Of a stretch of DNA of 64,000 nt, positions 1 through 7,949 are shown piece after piece; positions within the stretch are counted from its first letter, which is position 1; each line of letters begins with the position of its first letter. A model generated the notes under the pieces. That model had not been told where the DNA came from, did not search any database, and saw only the letters and a program-made list of their open reading frames with translations. The stretch spans positions 682,001 to 746,000 of the forward strand of contig NZ_JAIVAJ010000001.1 in NCBI RefSeq assembly GCF_020171725.1, given 5' to 3'. Made by a program: the position numbers and the translations under genes. This stretch comes from Halobacillus litoralis (lineage in GTDB: Bacteria > Bacillota > Bacilli > Bacillales > Halobacillaceae).

Positions 1-1099
1 AGTTGTACGCAATGACCGGCTTGAATACATTCAACTCGAAGTTCCCTTGACTTGCTGCGAATCCGATTGTTGCATCATTCCCCATTACTTGAGCGACTAC
101 CATCGTAACGGCTTCACTCTGCGTAGGGTTCACTTTACCCGGCATAATCGAGCTTCCAGGCTCATTAGCAGGAATCGTAATTTCACCGATTCCACAACGT
201 GGGCCACTCGCCAGCCAGCGAACATCATTTGCAATCTTCATCAAATCAGCCGCTAGTGCTTTTAAGGCACCATGCACATGCACGAGCTCATCATGCGATG
301 TTAAGGCATGAAACTTATTTGGAGCAGAGATGAATTCTTTGCCGGTTACATCGTTTATTTTGGCCACGACTTTATCAGAAAAGTCCTGATGAGCATTTAA
401 TCCTGTACCTACAGCTGTCCCACCAATCGCTAATTCTTTCACGTAACTGGTGGATTCTTGAATCATGCTGTCTGCTTTCTCAAGCATTCTATGCCAGCCG
501 CTCACTTCTTGTCCCAATGTCAATGGCGTCGCATCTTGAAGGTGGGTACGCCCGATCTTCACGATATCGTTAAACGCTTCCATTTTTTCTTGTAAGGTAT
601 TTTTCAATTGAATTAATGCAGGAATGAGTACATCATCAATTTTCCGAACAGAGGCAATATGCATCGCCGTCGGATAAGTATCATTAGAACTTTGCGACTT
701 GTTCACATCGTCGTTCGGGTGAAGACGAACCTCGGACCCTTTCTCTTCTAACCACTGATTCCCTACATAAGCGATCACTTCGTTCACATTCATGTTGGAC
801 TGTGTACCGCTTCCGGTCTGCCAAACGACAAGGGGGAAATGCTCTTCCAATGTCCCTTCCACAATTTGATCCGCCGCGTATTCAATGGCATCTGCTTTGA
901 TTTCCTCAAGCAATCCAAGTTCGAAGTTTGCGCGTGCTGCACTCTTCTTCAAAATTGCGAAGCCTTCAATGACTTCTTTCGGCATTTTTTCATCGCCAAT
1001 CGGGAAGTTTTGTTTACTACGCTGTGTTTGGGCTCCCCAATACTTTTCGCTTGGTACTTTTATTTCGCCAATCGTATCTTTTTCAATTCGATAATCCAT
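1..1099 (-). CDS. fumC: Fumarate hydratase class II, 3' end cut by window edge
   Basis: Converts fumarate to L-malate in the TCA cycle (cytoplasm, homotetramer). The reading frame starts at an ATG with the SD GGAGGATC just upstream and stays open to base 1, giving 366 codons of the usual ~462. The fumarase/aspartase signature [11 protein letters not shown] begins at about residue 315; its loop serine is the expected catalytic base. The N-terminal stretch with [13 protein letters not shown] and the SSNDTYPT motif are typical of iron-independent FumC rather than of aspartase. Start region is intact; the C-terminal ~95 residues lie outside the window. Assignment is firm; aspartate ammonia-lyase is the only close alternative and its signature region differs. 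Confidence 0.95.
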   Translation of the reverse strand, partial: MDYRIEKDTIGEIKVPSEKYWGAQTQRSKQNFPIGDEKMPKEVIEGFAILKKSAARANFELGLLEEIKADAIEYAADQIVEGTLEEHFPLVVWQTGSGTQSNMNVNEVIAYVGNQWLEEKGSEVRLHPNDDVNKSQSSNDTYPTAMHIASVRKIDDVLIPALIQLKNTLQEKMEAFNDIVKIGRTHLQDATPLTLGQEVSGWHRMLEKADSMIQESTSYVKELAIGGTAVGTGLNAHQDFSDKVVAKINDVTGKEFISAPNKFHALTSHDELVHVHGALKALAADLMKIANDVRWLASGPRCGIGEITIPANEPGSSIMPGKVNPTQSEAVTMVVAQVMGNDATIGFAASQGNFELNVFKPVIAYN

Positions 1100-1196
1100 T
1101 CAAGATCCTCCTTCATTATTCCAATGTGCTCTTTTATTGTATCAAGAATCTTTTGAACATTCATCAGTAAGGAGAAAGTAATCTATTATCAGAGTA

Positions 1197-1225
1197 TTTA
1201 CATTTTTCAGATTATAGAGTATAGT
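1197..1225 (+). promoter_or_regulatory. Sigma-A promoter for the leader peptide / phospholipase C-like unit
   Basis: TTTACA at 1197-1202 and TATAGT at 1220-1225 are separated by exactly 17 bp. The predicted start near 1232 gives a ~170 nt leader before the TTG start at 1402. This is one of the best vegetative promoter matches in the window. Confidence 0.7.
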
Positions 1226-1282
1226 ATAGTTATTAAACGAAAGGAGGCAAACAGCAATACGATTCCGAGGAAGGGAGGACCG

Positions 1283-1339
1283 TTGGACAAGCGTGATTGT
1301 TGTGTTTGCTCTATCTTTTCAAATGGGTATAAAAGGTGA
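1283..1339 (+). CDS. Candidate 18-residue Cys-rich leader peptide
   Basis: A TTG start preceded by the SD GGGAGG (1273-1278, 4 nt spacing) opens an 18-codon frame reading MDKRDCCVCSIFSNGYKR and ending in TGA. It sits in the transcribed leader between a 17-bp-spaced sigma-A promoter and a terminator-like hairpin at 1346-1370. The CCVC cluster is unusual for a random leader and suggests translation could sense cysteine supply or bind metal; that part is inference. No homologue is recognised. It could also be a chance frame, since the start is TTG and the frame is short. Confidence 0.4.
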   Translation: MDKRDCCVCSIFSNGYKR

Positions 1340-1345
1340 CTGTGA

Positions 1346-1373
1346 AGAGCTTGACTTGGTCAGGCTCTTTTGG
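1346..1373 (+). terminator. Terminator-like hairpin inside the leader
   Basis: AGAGCTTGAC pairs with GTCAGGCTCT (one G-U pair) around a 3-nt TTG loop, followed by TTTT. It begins 6 nt after the stop codon of the 18-codon peptide and lies 30 nt before the TTG start of the downstream gene. The arrangement resembles an attenuator; the T-run is short, so termination may be partial. Confidence 0.5.
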
Positions 1374-1401
1374 TTATGTAAAAATAAAGAGGTGGATAAA
1401 A

Positions 1402-2316
1402 TTGCCGAACACATGGACCCATATCTTATTTATCGATGAGCTTTGCACGAGGACAGGTCGACAGGATTTACTTGAAGCCTGCCGCCTCCCCTTGCATATT
1501 GGAGCACAAGGACCGGACCCATTTTTCTATCACCAATTCTGGCCCTTTCTTCCGGAGGGCGAAGGAGAGTCGCTCGGGATGCAGCTGCACACCGAGAACT
1601 GCGGTTGGTTTTTGATGGATCTTATTGAGAAGGGGACGACCAAGAAATCAAAAGAACAGGCGTTTATTCTTGGTTTCGTCAGTCATCACTGTCTGGACCG
1701 AATCACACATCCCTACATTCATTACCATGCAGGTTATGAGGGAAATAAGCATCAAGTGTTGGAAGTGGCCATTGATACGGTCATGATGGAGAGAAAAAGA
1801 GGGCTTAAGACGTGGAGAACCCCGGTACATAAAGAGCTTAAACCACACACCCTTTTAAACAATCTAACAGATATGCTCTCTGAATTGATCGAACGCCACT
1901 ATCCAAACTGGTCAAAAGAAAAAGCAGCGCCCGTCATCCAGCAATCTTACAAACAGATGTACCAGGCTCAGCGAATTTTGTATGATCCATGGAATTGGAA
2001 GAATAAAACCTTCCCTTCCCTGGTATCCTCTTTTTCACACCAGCTTTTAGAAGGTGCAACGGATTACTTGAATGAACGAAATCACGACTGGAACCATTCC
2101 GCAACGAATGAAACCTTTAACCAGAGCTTCCTCGATCTCTACGATGAGGCTTTAAGGGAAGGAGAAGACTTGATTTCAGACATTCTCGCTTACTGGTCTT
2201 CTCCTTCTTCAGAGCTCTTAAAGAGCATAGAGCAGAAAGTTGGGAACCGATCTTATGATACAGGGAGGCCGCTTACGGAGAATCAAACGAATCTGTACAG
2301 CTCTCCCATTGTTTAA
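1402..2316 (+). CDS. Zinc-dependent phospholipase C-family protein
   Basis: Cytoplasmic protein of about 304 residues with the all-helical zinc-dependent phospholipase C fold. Likely metal-binding histidines are seen in an N-terminal H-I-G-A-Q-G-P-D-P motif, in FVSHHCLDRITHPYIHYH near residues 95-112 and in the following HQVLEVAID helix. No signal peptide is present, unlike the secreted toxins, so a housekeeping hydrolase role is more likely; the substrate is unknown. I chose the TTG at 1402 because GAGGTGG lies 8 nt upstream; a GTG at 1336 would add 22 residues but overlaps the leader hairpin. The stop codon abuts the stop of the convergent transporter gene with no gap. Confidence 0.75.
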   Translation: MPNTWTHILFIDELCTRTGRQDLLEACRLPLHIGAQGPDPFFYHQFWPFLPEGEGESLGMQLHTENCGWFLMDLIEKGTTKKSKEQAFILGFVSHHCLDRITHPYIHYHAGYEGNKHQVLEVAIDTVMMERKRGLKTWRTPVHKELKPHTLLNNLTDMLSELIERHYPNWSKEKAAPVIQQSYKQMYQAQRILYDPWNWKNKTFPSLVSSFSHQLLEGATDYLNERNHDWNHSATNETFNQSFLDLYDEALREGEDLISDILAYWSSPSSELLKSIEQKVGNRSYDTGRPLTENQTNLYSSPIV

Positions 2317-3615
2317 TTACGGCTTATACACGACTGGCTCATCATCCGGGTCAGTCGTTCTTTTTGCTTCCTCTACTCCTTTGTCGACATCCACCAACCA
2401 GAGCAATATGATTCCTGCCACGAAGAAAATGACGAGGGACAAAATACCGAATCGTGAAGAACCCGTCAATTGACCGATTAGTGCGAAGACGAATGGTCCG
2501 AAGATCGCAGAGAACTTGGCGGAGATTCCGTAGAATCCGTAAAACTCGGCATGACGGTCCTTAGGCACCATACGGCCGAAAATAGAACGACTGAGCGCCT
2601 GTGCTCCACCTTGGACCATCCCTACACAAATCGCCAGTATATAAAAATGAAGAGCCGAATTCATGAAATAACCAAACACAACAATCATCAAGTAGGCAAA
2701 CAAAGCCAAAAGCAAGGCTCTCTTCGCCGTAATTTTCCCAGCAAGCCAACCAAACAAAAACGCAAACGGAATCCCTACAAATTGAGTAATCAATAAAGCG
2801 ATGATTAAAGAATTGCTGTCAATCCCAATATCTCTTCCATAGATGGTAGCCATTTTAATAATGGTTGAGATCCCATCATTAAAGAGCCAGAAAGCAAGGA
2901 GGAATAAGAGCAGCTGTTTGTACAGTTTCAACTCTTTCGCCGTGCGTGCGACTCTTTTAAAGCCTATTGCTGCGTAAGAGGACGGCTTGGGCTTCTGTAC
3001 CCTCTTCTCTTCTTTGACGTTTTTAAAAAGAGGGATTGAGAATATGAACCACCAGATTCCAACAGAAATGAAGGCTAAATGTGTACCAGCTAAACTGCTT
3101 GAAAGACCGAACCATTCATACTTCAAAATCATCAGCAGGTTGATTGCCAGCAGCACGCCTCCACCGATGTAACCAAAAGCAAATCCCTTTGCCGACACGT
3201 CATCAATGTTGTCTTCATCTGCTACTTCAGGTAAGAAAGCATCGTAAAAAACATTGCCGGCAGAGAAGCCGATTGTACCCACGATGAGCAGAAGGGAAGC
3301 AAGGAGGTAGTCCCCTTCATTGACAAAGGCCAGCAACACACTCGCAATCATGCCCATAAAGGCAAAGAACATAAGGAATTTTTTCTTTGCTGCAGAATAA
3401 TCGCTGATCGCCCCGAGGATTGGCGCGAGAATCGCTACGATTAAAACCGCAATCGATTGGGAATATCCCCAGTAGCTGGCGGCGAGCGATTCTTTGACAC
3501 CTTGTGCAGCTACGTCATAATAGAAGACAGGCAGTACTGCCGCCATAATCGTAGTTGCGAATGCCGAGTTTCCAAAATCATAGAGCATCCAACTTTTAAC
3601 GGGTTTCTTTTTCAT
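2317..3615 (-). CDS. UMF1/Atg22-like MFS transporter
   Basis: Polytopic membrane protein of 432 residues with about 12 hydrophobic segments. The N-terminal motif SWMLYDFGNSAFATT and the later ALSRSIFGRMVPKDR stretch are hallmarks of the UMF1 (Atg22-like) branch of the major facilitator superfamily, whose members are proposed exporters of amino acids or other small solutes; substrate unknown. The ATG at 3615 has GGGGGG 6 nt upstream; an ATG 11 codons earlier has no SD. The 3' end abuts the convergent phospholipase C-like gene, and a hairpin pairing ACGACTG with CAGTCGT near 2330-2358 probably terminates that gene inside this one. Confidence 0.85.
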   Translation of the reverse strand: MKKKPVKSWMLYDFGNSAFATTIMAAVLPVFYYDVAAQGVKESLAASYWGYSQSIAVLIVAILAPILGAISDYSAAKKKFLMFFAFMGMIASVLLAFVNEGDYLLASLLLIVGTIGFSAGNVFYDAFLPEVADEDNIDDVSAKGFAFGYIGGGVLLAINLLMILKYEWFGLSSSLAGTHLAFISVGIWWFIFSIPLFKNVKEEKRVQKPKPSSYAAIGFKRVARTAKELKLYKQLLLFLLAFWLFNDGISTIIKMATIYGRDIGIDSNSLIIALLITQFVGIPFAFLFGWLAGKITAKRALLLALFAYLMIVVFGYFMNSALHFYILAICVGMVQGGAQALSRSIFGRMVPKDRHAEFYGFYGISAKFSAIFGPFVFALIGQLTGSSRFGILSLVIFFVAGIILLWLVDVDKGVEEAKRTTDPDDEPVVYKP

Positions 3616-3713
3616 CGGGATCCCCCCAAAACTCTTTACCTTAAGCATAGCAAAACTTATGGTGAATAGACCGTTCGATTCATTATTTTTACAAAATATT
3701 TAGAGGTGATCAT

Positions 3714-4331
3714 ATGAAAATTGCCGTATTCGGTGGAACCGGCCGTGTAGGTAAGAAGATTGTAGAAAAGGCTTTGAAGGATGGCCACGAGGTACGTGCA
3801 CTCGTAAGGAAGCCCCCCCAACATGAATGGTTTGAGAGAGCTGAGATCGTGCAGGGCAACTCCAAGGTAGAGCAGGATGTAAGAGAGACAATCAAGGGGT
3901 GCGATGTCGTCTTCAGCGGCTTGAGCACGGATAAAACAGATACACTCTCTGTCTCCATCCCGCTTATTATTCAAGCGATGAAAGACGAGGGGCTGTCTCG
4001 CATCCTGACGATTGGAACGGCAGGAATACTGAACAGCAGACAAAACAAAGAGAAATTCCGCTTCCAGACGGACGAATCAAAACGAAAGCTGACATTCGCC
4101 GCTGAAGAGCACGCAGACGTTTACCAGTCCCTCCTCTCAAGCGGGCTCGACTGGACAATCATCTGTCCTACTTATCTACCGGACGGAGAAGAAGAGGGAA
4201 ACATCAGGTATGAGAAAGATTTACTACCTGAAGGGGGAAAGAAAATCACCGTAGGAGATACGGCAGCCTTTGCTTATAAAGAACTGTTCGATCAACAATT
4301 TTTGGAGTGCCGAGTTGGAGTCTGCTATTAA
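3714..4331 (+). CDS. NAD(P)-binding SDR, atypical (NmrA/YwnB-like)
   Basis: A 205-residue single-domain Rossmann protein. The first strand and glycine-rich turn KIAVFGGTGRVGKKIV (GxxGxxG) sits at residues 2-17, followed by an Arg/Lys-rich segment ALVRKP that favours NADPH. It lacks the SDR YxxxK pair, as in the atypical NAD(P)H-binding group acting on flavins, quinones or serving as redox sensors. SD AGAGGTGAT precedes the ATG. Monocistronic: the next element is a strong bidirectional terminator. Substrate cannot be told from sequence. Confidence 0.8.
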   Translation: MKIAVFGGTGRVGKKIVEKALKDGHEVRALVRKPPQHEWFERAEIVQGNSKVEQDVRETIKGCDVVFSGLSTDKTDTLSVSIPLIIQAMKDEGLSRILTIGTAGILNSRQNKEKFRFQTDESKRKLTFAAEEHADVYQSLLSSGLDWTIICPTYLPDGEEEGNIRYEKDLLPEGGKKITVGDTAAFAYKELFDQQFLECRVGVCY

Positions 4332-4398
4332 AAGCGAAAGATGGTCTTTTCCTCGATCGCCGATTCCCCTATCAATCAATAAGAACATGCATACAAAG

Positions 4399-4428
4399 AA
4401 AGCCCTAACGGTTCTACGTTAGGGCTTT
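4399..4428. terminator. Bidirectional terminator
   Basis: AAAGCCCTAACG and CGTTAGGGCTTT form a perfect 12-bp stem with a 6-nt loop between the convergent NAD(P)-binding gene and the VanY-like lipoprotein gene. Confidence 0.85.
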
Positions 4429-4494
4429 CATAGGATGTTGAAGAAGTAAGGAGAACGGTTCTGCTGCAAATCAAGTCGATTTAAACAGCTTCTA

Positions 4495-5262
4495 TCATTC
4501 AGGCATAAAACCGAAAAACTCTTCGAGGGTGACACTTTGCTCGTGTACCTCTGCTGCCTTCTCTTTTCCTATATAACGAAGGTGCCACGGCTCAAATGTG
4601 TAGCCAGTGATGTCCTCTTCTCCTTCTGGATAGCGGATGATGAAACCATACTCATGAGCATGGTCGGCAAGCCACTTTCCTTCATCGGTGTCACGGAATG
4701 ATTGATCCAGCTGGAAGGACATTTCTGCTGACGTCACATCCATCGCCAATCCTGTCTGGTGTTCACTTGTTCCTGGAATGGCCGAGAACGTTTTCGTCTT
4801 CTCTTCCCCGTACACTTCTACATAGTTATTGAAGATCGTTTTTTGTCGCTCGTAGGATCGATATCCTGAAGCGGCAACAAGTTGTTGCCCGTCCTTTTCA
4901 GCGGCTGAAAACAATTCCTCAAGAGCTGTTGCCGCTTCTTTTCTCATCTGCTTCTTAGGTAGAAACTCATCAAAATAAAAATCGACATCAGGAACCGTAA
5001 GATCTTCAGGCGTATACCCTTCAGGAAGTGTGCGTTGTTTATTGACGACGACAGCGACACTTTCCGGGTTATGTACAACCGTGAGACCTTCTTCTGTCAT
5101 TTCTTCTATCGGTTTCTTCACGTAGGCAGTTGCCTCCCTTGCCTCGACCGTCTTCTGGCTGACCGGAATAGCTGAAGATACTTTTACTTCTTCTTCGGCT
5201 GTGCCCGTTGAGCATGCGGACAAGGTGATGACTACAGCAGCTGCTACTAAGTATTTCTTCAT
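4495..5262 (-). CDS. M15B (VanY/LdcB-like) carboxypeptidase lipoprotein
   Basis: Extracytoplasmic, membrane-anchored peptidase that trims peptidoglycan stem peptides (D,D- or L,D-carboxypeptidase). A signal peptide ends in the lipobox LSAC with Cys17. The catalytic domain fills residues ~95-240: ASGYRSYERQ substrate motif, zinc ligands His168 and Asp175 in SEHQTGLAMD, catalytic Glu224 and third ligand His227 in EPWHLRY. All catalytic residues are present, so it should be active. The linker (20-90) is acidic and Thr/Glu rich. SD AGGTAATG lies before the ATG. Single gene between two hairpins. Specificity (VanY versus LdcB) is not decided by these motifs. Confidence 0.88.
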   Translation of the reverse strand: MKKYLVAAAVVITLSACSTGTAEEEVKVSSAIPVSQKTVEAREATAYVKKPIEEMTEEGLTVVHNPESVAVVVNKQRTLPEGYTPEDLTVPDVDFYFDEFLPKKQMRKEAATALEELFSAAEKDGQQLVAASGYRSYERQKTIFNNYVEVYGEEKTKTFSAIPGTSEHQTGLAMDVTSAEMSFQLDQSFRDTDEGKWLADHAHEYGFIIRYPEGEEDITGYTFEPWHLRYIGKEKAAEVHEQSVTLEEFFGFMPE

Positions 5263-5405
5263 ATTGTCATTACCTTCCTGTACGTAAATTCCTTTCTACT
5301 ATAACATTTCAATGTTTCTGTTGTATATGTATGGCGGTTCCGAGACAAGCCCTGTTTTACTGAATCAACCGTCCATTCGATTCTCCCTTACAGGAAAGTG
5401 AGCGC

Positions 5406-5436
5406 TCAAAAAAAGACCGCATCTACATGCGGTCTT
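5406..5436 (-). terminator. Terminator of the IDEAL-domain gene
   Basis: On the minus strand AAGACCGCAT pairs with ATGCGGTCTT around a 4-nt loop, followed by a run of seven T. It lies 7 nt after the stop codon. Confidence 0.85.
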
Positions 5437-5442
5437 GAAGGT

Positions 5443-5685
5443 TTATTCCCAAGTATAGGGTAGATATTGAACACTCAACCGGTTGAATTCGTCGCGATCT
5501 CCACTATCAATCGCTTCGTTGATCTGGTTATCTAATTTCTCTTTATTAAACTCATACGTCATCTGATCTATAAATAGTCTAGATGCTAATTGGATTCCAA
5601 AGGACAATTCTCTCTTTGCAGTGACTTGCTTTCCTTTGTACTCGGGGTCGCGGCGAAGAACATAAACTACTTTTTGCTTTCTCAT
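5443..5685 (-). CDS. IDEAL-domain protein
   Basis: An 80-residue soluble protein. The C-terminal ~35 residues match the IDEAL pattern: LDNQINEAIDSGDRDEFNRLS, an amphipathic helix pair found in small Firmicutes regulators and at the ends of YpiB- and ComK-adaptor-like proteins. The start was set at the ATG at 5685 because GGAGGGGG stands 9 nt upstream; an ATG 19 codons earlier is unlikely. Role unknown; IDEAL proteins are thought to mediate protein-protein contacts. Monocistronic with its own terminator. Confidence 0.75.
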   Translation of the reverse strand: MRKQKVVYVLRRDPEYKGKQVTAKRELSFGIQLASRLFIDQMTYEFNKEKLDNQINEAIDSGDRDEFNRLSVQYLPYTWE

Positions 5686-5742
5686 GAAAACTACCCCCTC
5701 CATGCTTTTTTTCATTATGAAGCATTTTGAACAATTTCGCAA

Positions 5743-5965
5743 TAAGTTATCTGAATATTTAGTTATATGATTCCCTAATTTAAGATATGTAAACCTCTAA
5801 AACCCTATTCATGATAGGTATCAATCCACTTCCAGAAGATGTGATAATTTTTTGACAAATGAATATGATGCTGAAATAGTTAGCACCTCTTTCAAAACAA
5901 CCGCCACCCTATTTTCTATGTCGCTTACAAAAAGCACAATGATTTTTTCCAACCTTTTCTTACAT
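5743..5965. other. AT-rich intergenic stretch, nothing found
   Basis: About 220 bases between the IDEAL gene promoter side and the wrbA terminator. No frame with a ribosome binding site, no clear hairpin and no repeat was found on either strand. Confidence 0.6.
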
Positions 5966-6003
5966 ATTAAAAAAATCCGACCCTCGAAATAGAAGGCCGG
6001 ATT
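5966..6003 (-). terminator. wrbA terminator
   Basis: On the minus strand AATCCGgCC and GGgtCGGATT form an imperfect stem followed by seven T, 40 nt after the wrbA stop codon. Confidence 0.75.
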
Positions 6004-6042
6004 CTCTTATGTTTAGGGGCTCTCCCCCATAATATATTGTGA

Positions 6043-6648
6043 TTAGTCGATGAACTTTTGAGCTACATCCACTGTACGGTTCACTTGGTGACGAACACCA
6101 GCTTCAACGTCTTCTTTAAGGTTTCCTTCTCCGTCTACGCTGACACTTGTACCGTAAGGGTTACCTCCTGTAGCGAATACAGCATCATCTGTATAACCAG
6201 GTGCAGCGATAATCGCTCCCCAGTGGAACATGGTTGTGTATAGGTTCAAGAGAGTAGCTTCCTGACCGCCGTGTACGTTTTGTGCAGAAGTCATAGCACT
6301 TACTACTTTGTTAACCAACTTCCCTTGGAACCACAGTCCACCTGCTTGGTCCATGAATTGCTTCACTTGACCTGGAACGTTACCAAAGCGAGTCGGAACA
6401 CTGAAGATTACTGCGTCTGCCCAATCTAAATCATTAATTGTTGCTTCTGGCACTGAATCCTTCGTTGCCATGAAGTGCTCTTTCCATTTCGGGTTCTGTT
6501 CAATGGCTTCCATTGGTGCAAGCTCAGGGATGCGGACAAGCTTTACTTCCGCTCCTGCTTTTTTACCTTGATCCTCTGCCCATTGTGCTAATTTGTAGTT
6601 CGCTCCTGTTGAGCTGTAATAAACGACTGCTAATTTTACGTTTGCCAT
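6043..6648 (-). CDS. wrbA: NAD(P)H:quinone oxidoreductase, WrbA type
   Basis: FMN-dependent flavodoxin-like quinone reductase of 201 residues that performs two-electron quinone reduction and limits oxidative stress. Visible motifs: FMN phosphate loop YYSSTGANYKLA (10-21), VPTRFGNVPGQVKQFMDQ (about 105-122), and TSAQNVHGGQEATLLN, which holds the family glutamine/His contacts. Length matches the WrbA family (~200). SD GGAGAG precedes the ATG. Transcribed alone from a near-consensus promoter with an inverted repeat just downstream of the -10, pointing to repressor control. Confidence 0.92.
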   Translation of the reverse strand: MANVKLAVVYYSSTGANYKLAQWAEDQGKKAGAEVKLVRIPELAPMEAIEQNPKWKEHFMATKDSVPEATINDLDWADAVIFSVPTRFGNVPGQVKQFMDQAGGLWFQGKLVNKVVSAMTSAQNVHGGQEATLLNLYTTMFHWGAIIAAPGYTDDAVFATGGNPYGTSVSVDGEGNLKEDVEAGVRHQVNRTVDVAQKFID

Positions 6649-6677
6649 GAAATATCTCTCCTTCTATCACGTTTTCA

Positions 6678-6698
6678 TTTTCGTATTATCCACGAAAA
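6678..6698. promoter_or_regulatory. Inverted repeat operator candidate upstream of wrbA
   Basis: TTTTCGT and ACGAAAA (7 bp each) flank a 7-nt spacer between the wrbA -10 box and its start codon. Position downstream of the transcription start fits a repressor site; the cognate regulator is not visible nearby. Confidence 0.45.
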
Positions 6699-6718
6699 CA
6701 ATTTGTTGATTCATTTGT

Positions 6719-6747
6719 ATTATATACCCAGCCTAAATAAATTTCAA
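6719..6747 (-). promoter_or_regulatory. Sigma-A promoter of wrbA
   Basis: Minus-strand TTGAAA (6742-6747) and TATAAT (6719-6724) are spaced by 17 bp, giving a ~65 nt untranslated leader. Confidence 0.75.
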
Positions 6748-6799
6748 ACTAAAGATACTTGAATTCGAGATATTCTCACGATTTCTTTACAGCTTTATA

Positions 6800-7002
6800 A
6801 ATATACCCTCATTCCCCAAAATAAAACGGGATTTTTTTCCTTATATAGGCAAGGATACATAGAGACGTATTTTTTGCTATGGGCAAAGTTTGTAGCCTGA
6901 GGCAAGCTACCTGCACTCGGAAAGCTTTTTTTCTCTAGACTCAACAGATCTTGCTTTGGTAAGCTGTTACAAGCTTTTACCTGATTTGCCGGAGGAATGA
7001 AC
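6800..7002 (+). ncRNA. Structured leader candidate upstream of the cation transporter (class unknown)
   Basis: The 200 nt before the transporter start hold three GGCAA(A/G)G motifs (at about 6847, 6882 and 6900) and several small hairpins: GATAC/GTAT, GTAGC/GCTAC, AGCT/AGCT followed by a run of T, and AACAG/CTGTT close to the SD. It is not the manganese yybP-ykoY element, T-box or any class I can name. A metal-responsive RNA would suit the gene behind it, but this is inference from position only. Confidence 0.3.
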
Positions 7003-7869
7003 ATGAACGATTACCATAACCTGAAGCAAGGTGAAAAAGGTGCATGGATCAGCATTGCTGCCTATTTGATTCTTGCGATTGTAAAATTAACCGTTGCGTC
7101 CATTGGGCAATCTGAAGCTTTACGGGCTGACGGTTTGAATAATACAACGGATGTTGTCGCCTCAATAGCTGTACTCATTGGCTTGAAGATATCAAGGAAG
7201 CCGCCTGATAAAGATCACCACTACGGACACTTCCGCGCAGAAACTATTGCATCCTTAGTCGCTGCTTTTATTATGATGACGGTCGGAATTGAAGTTCTCG
7301 TGGGAACTTTCCAAGGCATCCTAAGTGGGGAAACGAACGAACCCGCACTCCTGACAGCATGGACCGCCATTGGAGCGGCAATCGTCATGATCGGTGTTTA
7401 TCGTTACAACTTAAAATTATCGCAGAAAGTGAACAGTCAGGCGTTAAAGGCTGCTGCTCAGGACAACAAATCGGATGCACTTGTCAGTATCGGGGCTGCC
7501 GTCGGTATCTTCGGGTCCCAATTCGGTGTGGCCTGGTTGGATCCGTTGGCAGGATTCATTGTCGGACTGATCATCTGTAAGACCGCCTGGGACATTTTCA
7601 CAGAGTCCAGCCATAGCCTGACCGATGGTTTTGACGAGGAGGAAATTGAGACCATCAGAAACACGATTTCTGCGCACCCCGACGTCCTCTCGGTGAGGGA
7701 TGTGAAGGCACGACTGCAGGGAAACAGAACACTAGTTGACGCCATCATTCATGTTGATCCGCACATGACGATTCAAGAAGGCCATGACATCACGGATGAG
7801 CTCGAAGAAAAACTGGAAGAAGAACACGGCATTTATTATGCCCACATTCATATCGAGCCTTATGAATAA
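7003..7869 (+). CDS. Cation diffusion facilitator (CDF) transporter
   Basis: Inner-membrane metal/proton antiporter of 288 residues, six hydrophobic segments and a C-terminal cytosolic domain (from ~205). Metal-site residues appear as ADGLNNTTDVVAS in TM2 and QDNKSDALVS in TM5; the asparagine in place of one histidine and the following aspartate are seen in the Mn/Fe-type CDF branch rather than in Zn transporters. GHFRAETIAS links TM2 and TM3. The ATG at 7003 has GGAGG 7 nt upstream; an ATG two codons earlier touches the SD. Closest known relatives are the B. subtilis MneP/MneS type. Preceded by a long structured leader, followed by a strong terminator. Confidence 0.85.
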   Translation: MNDYHNLKQGEKGAWISIAAYLILAIVKLTVASIGQSEALRADGLNNTTDVVASIAVLIGLKISRKPPDKDHHYGHFRAETIASLVAAFIMMTVGIEVLVGTFQGILSGETNEPALLTAWTAIGAAIVMIGVYRYNLKLSQKVNSQALKAAAQDNKSDALVSIGAAVGIFGSQFGVAWLDPLAGFIVGLIICKTAWDIFTESSHSLTDGFDEEEIETIRNTISAHPDVLSVRDVKARLQGNRTLVDAIIHVDPHMTIQEGHDITDELEEKLEEEHGIYYAHIHIEPYE

Positions 7870-7881
7870 CATCCTTGTCAT

Positions 7882-7918
7882 AAAAAACTCCGTCTTTACG
7901 ATTAGACGGAGTTTTTTT
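7882..7918. terminator. Bidirectional terminator
   Basis: ACTCCGTCT pairs with AGACGGAGT around an 8-nt loop, with an A-run before and seven T after. Serves the cation transporter (+) and the convergent acetyltransferase (-). Confidence 0.85.
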
Positions 7919-7949
7919 ACAACAAATTATTTTATAAGGAGCCCCTTTA

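Noticed and set aside
6845..6925. c-di-GMP-I (GEMM) riboswitch upstream of the CDF gene
   Set aside because: GGCAA and CAAAG fragments resemble it, but the GACGCAAAGC core and tetraloop receptor order are not present.
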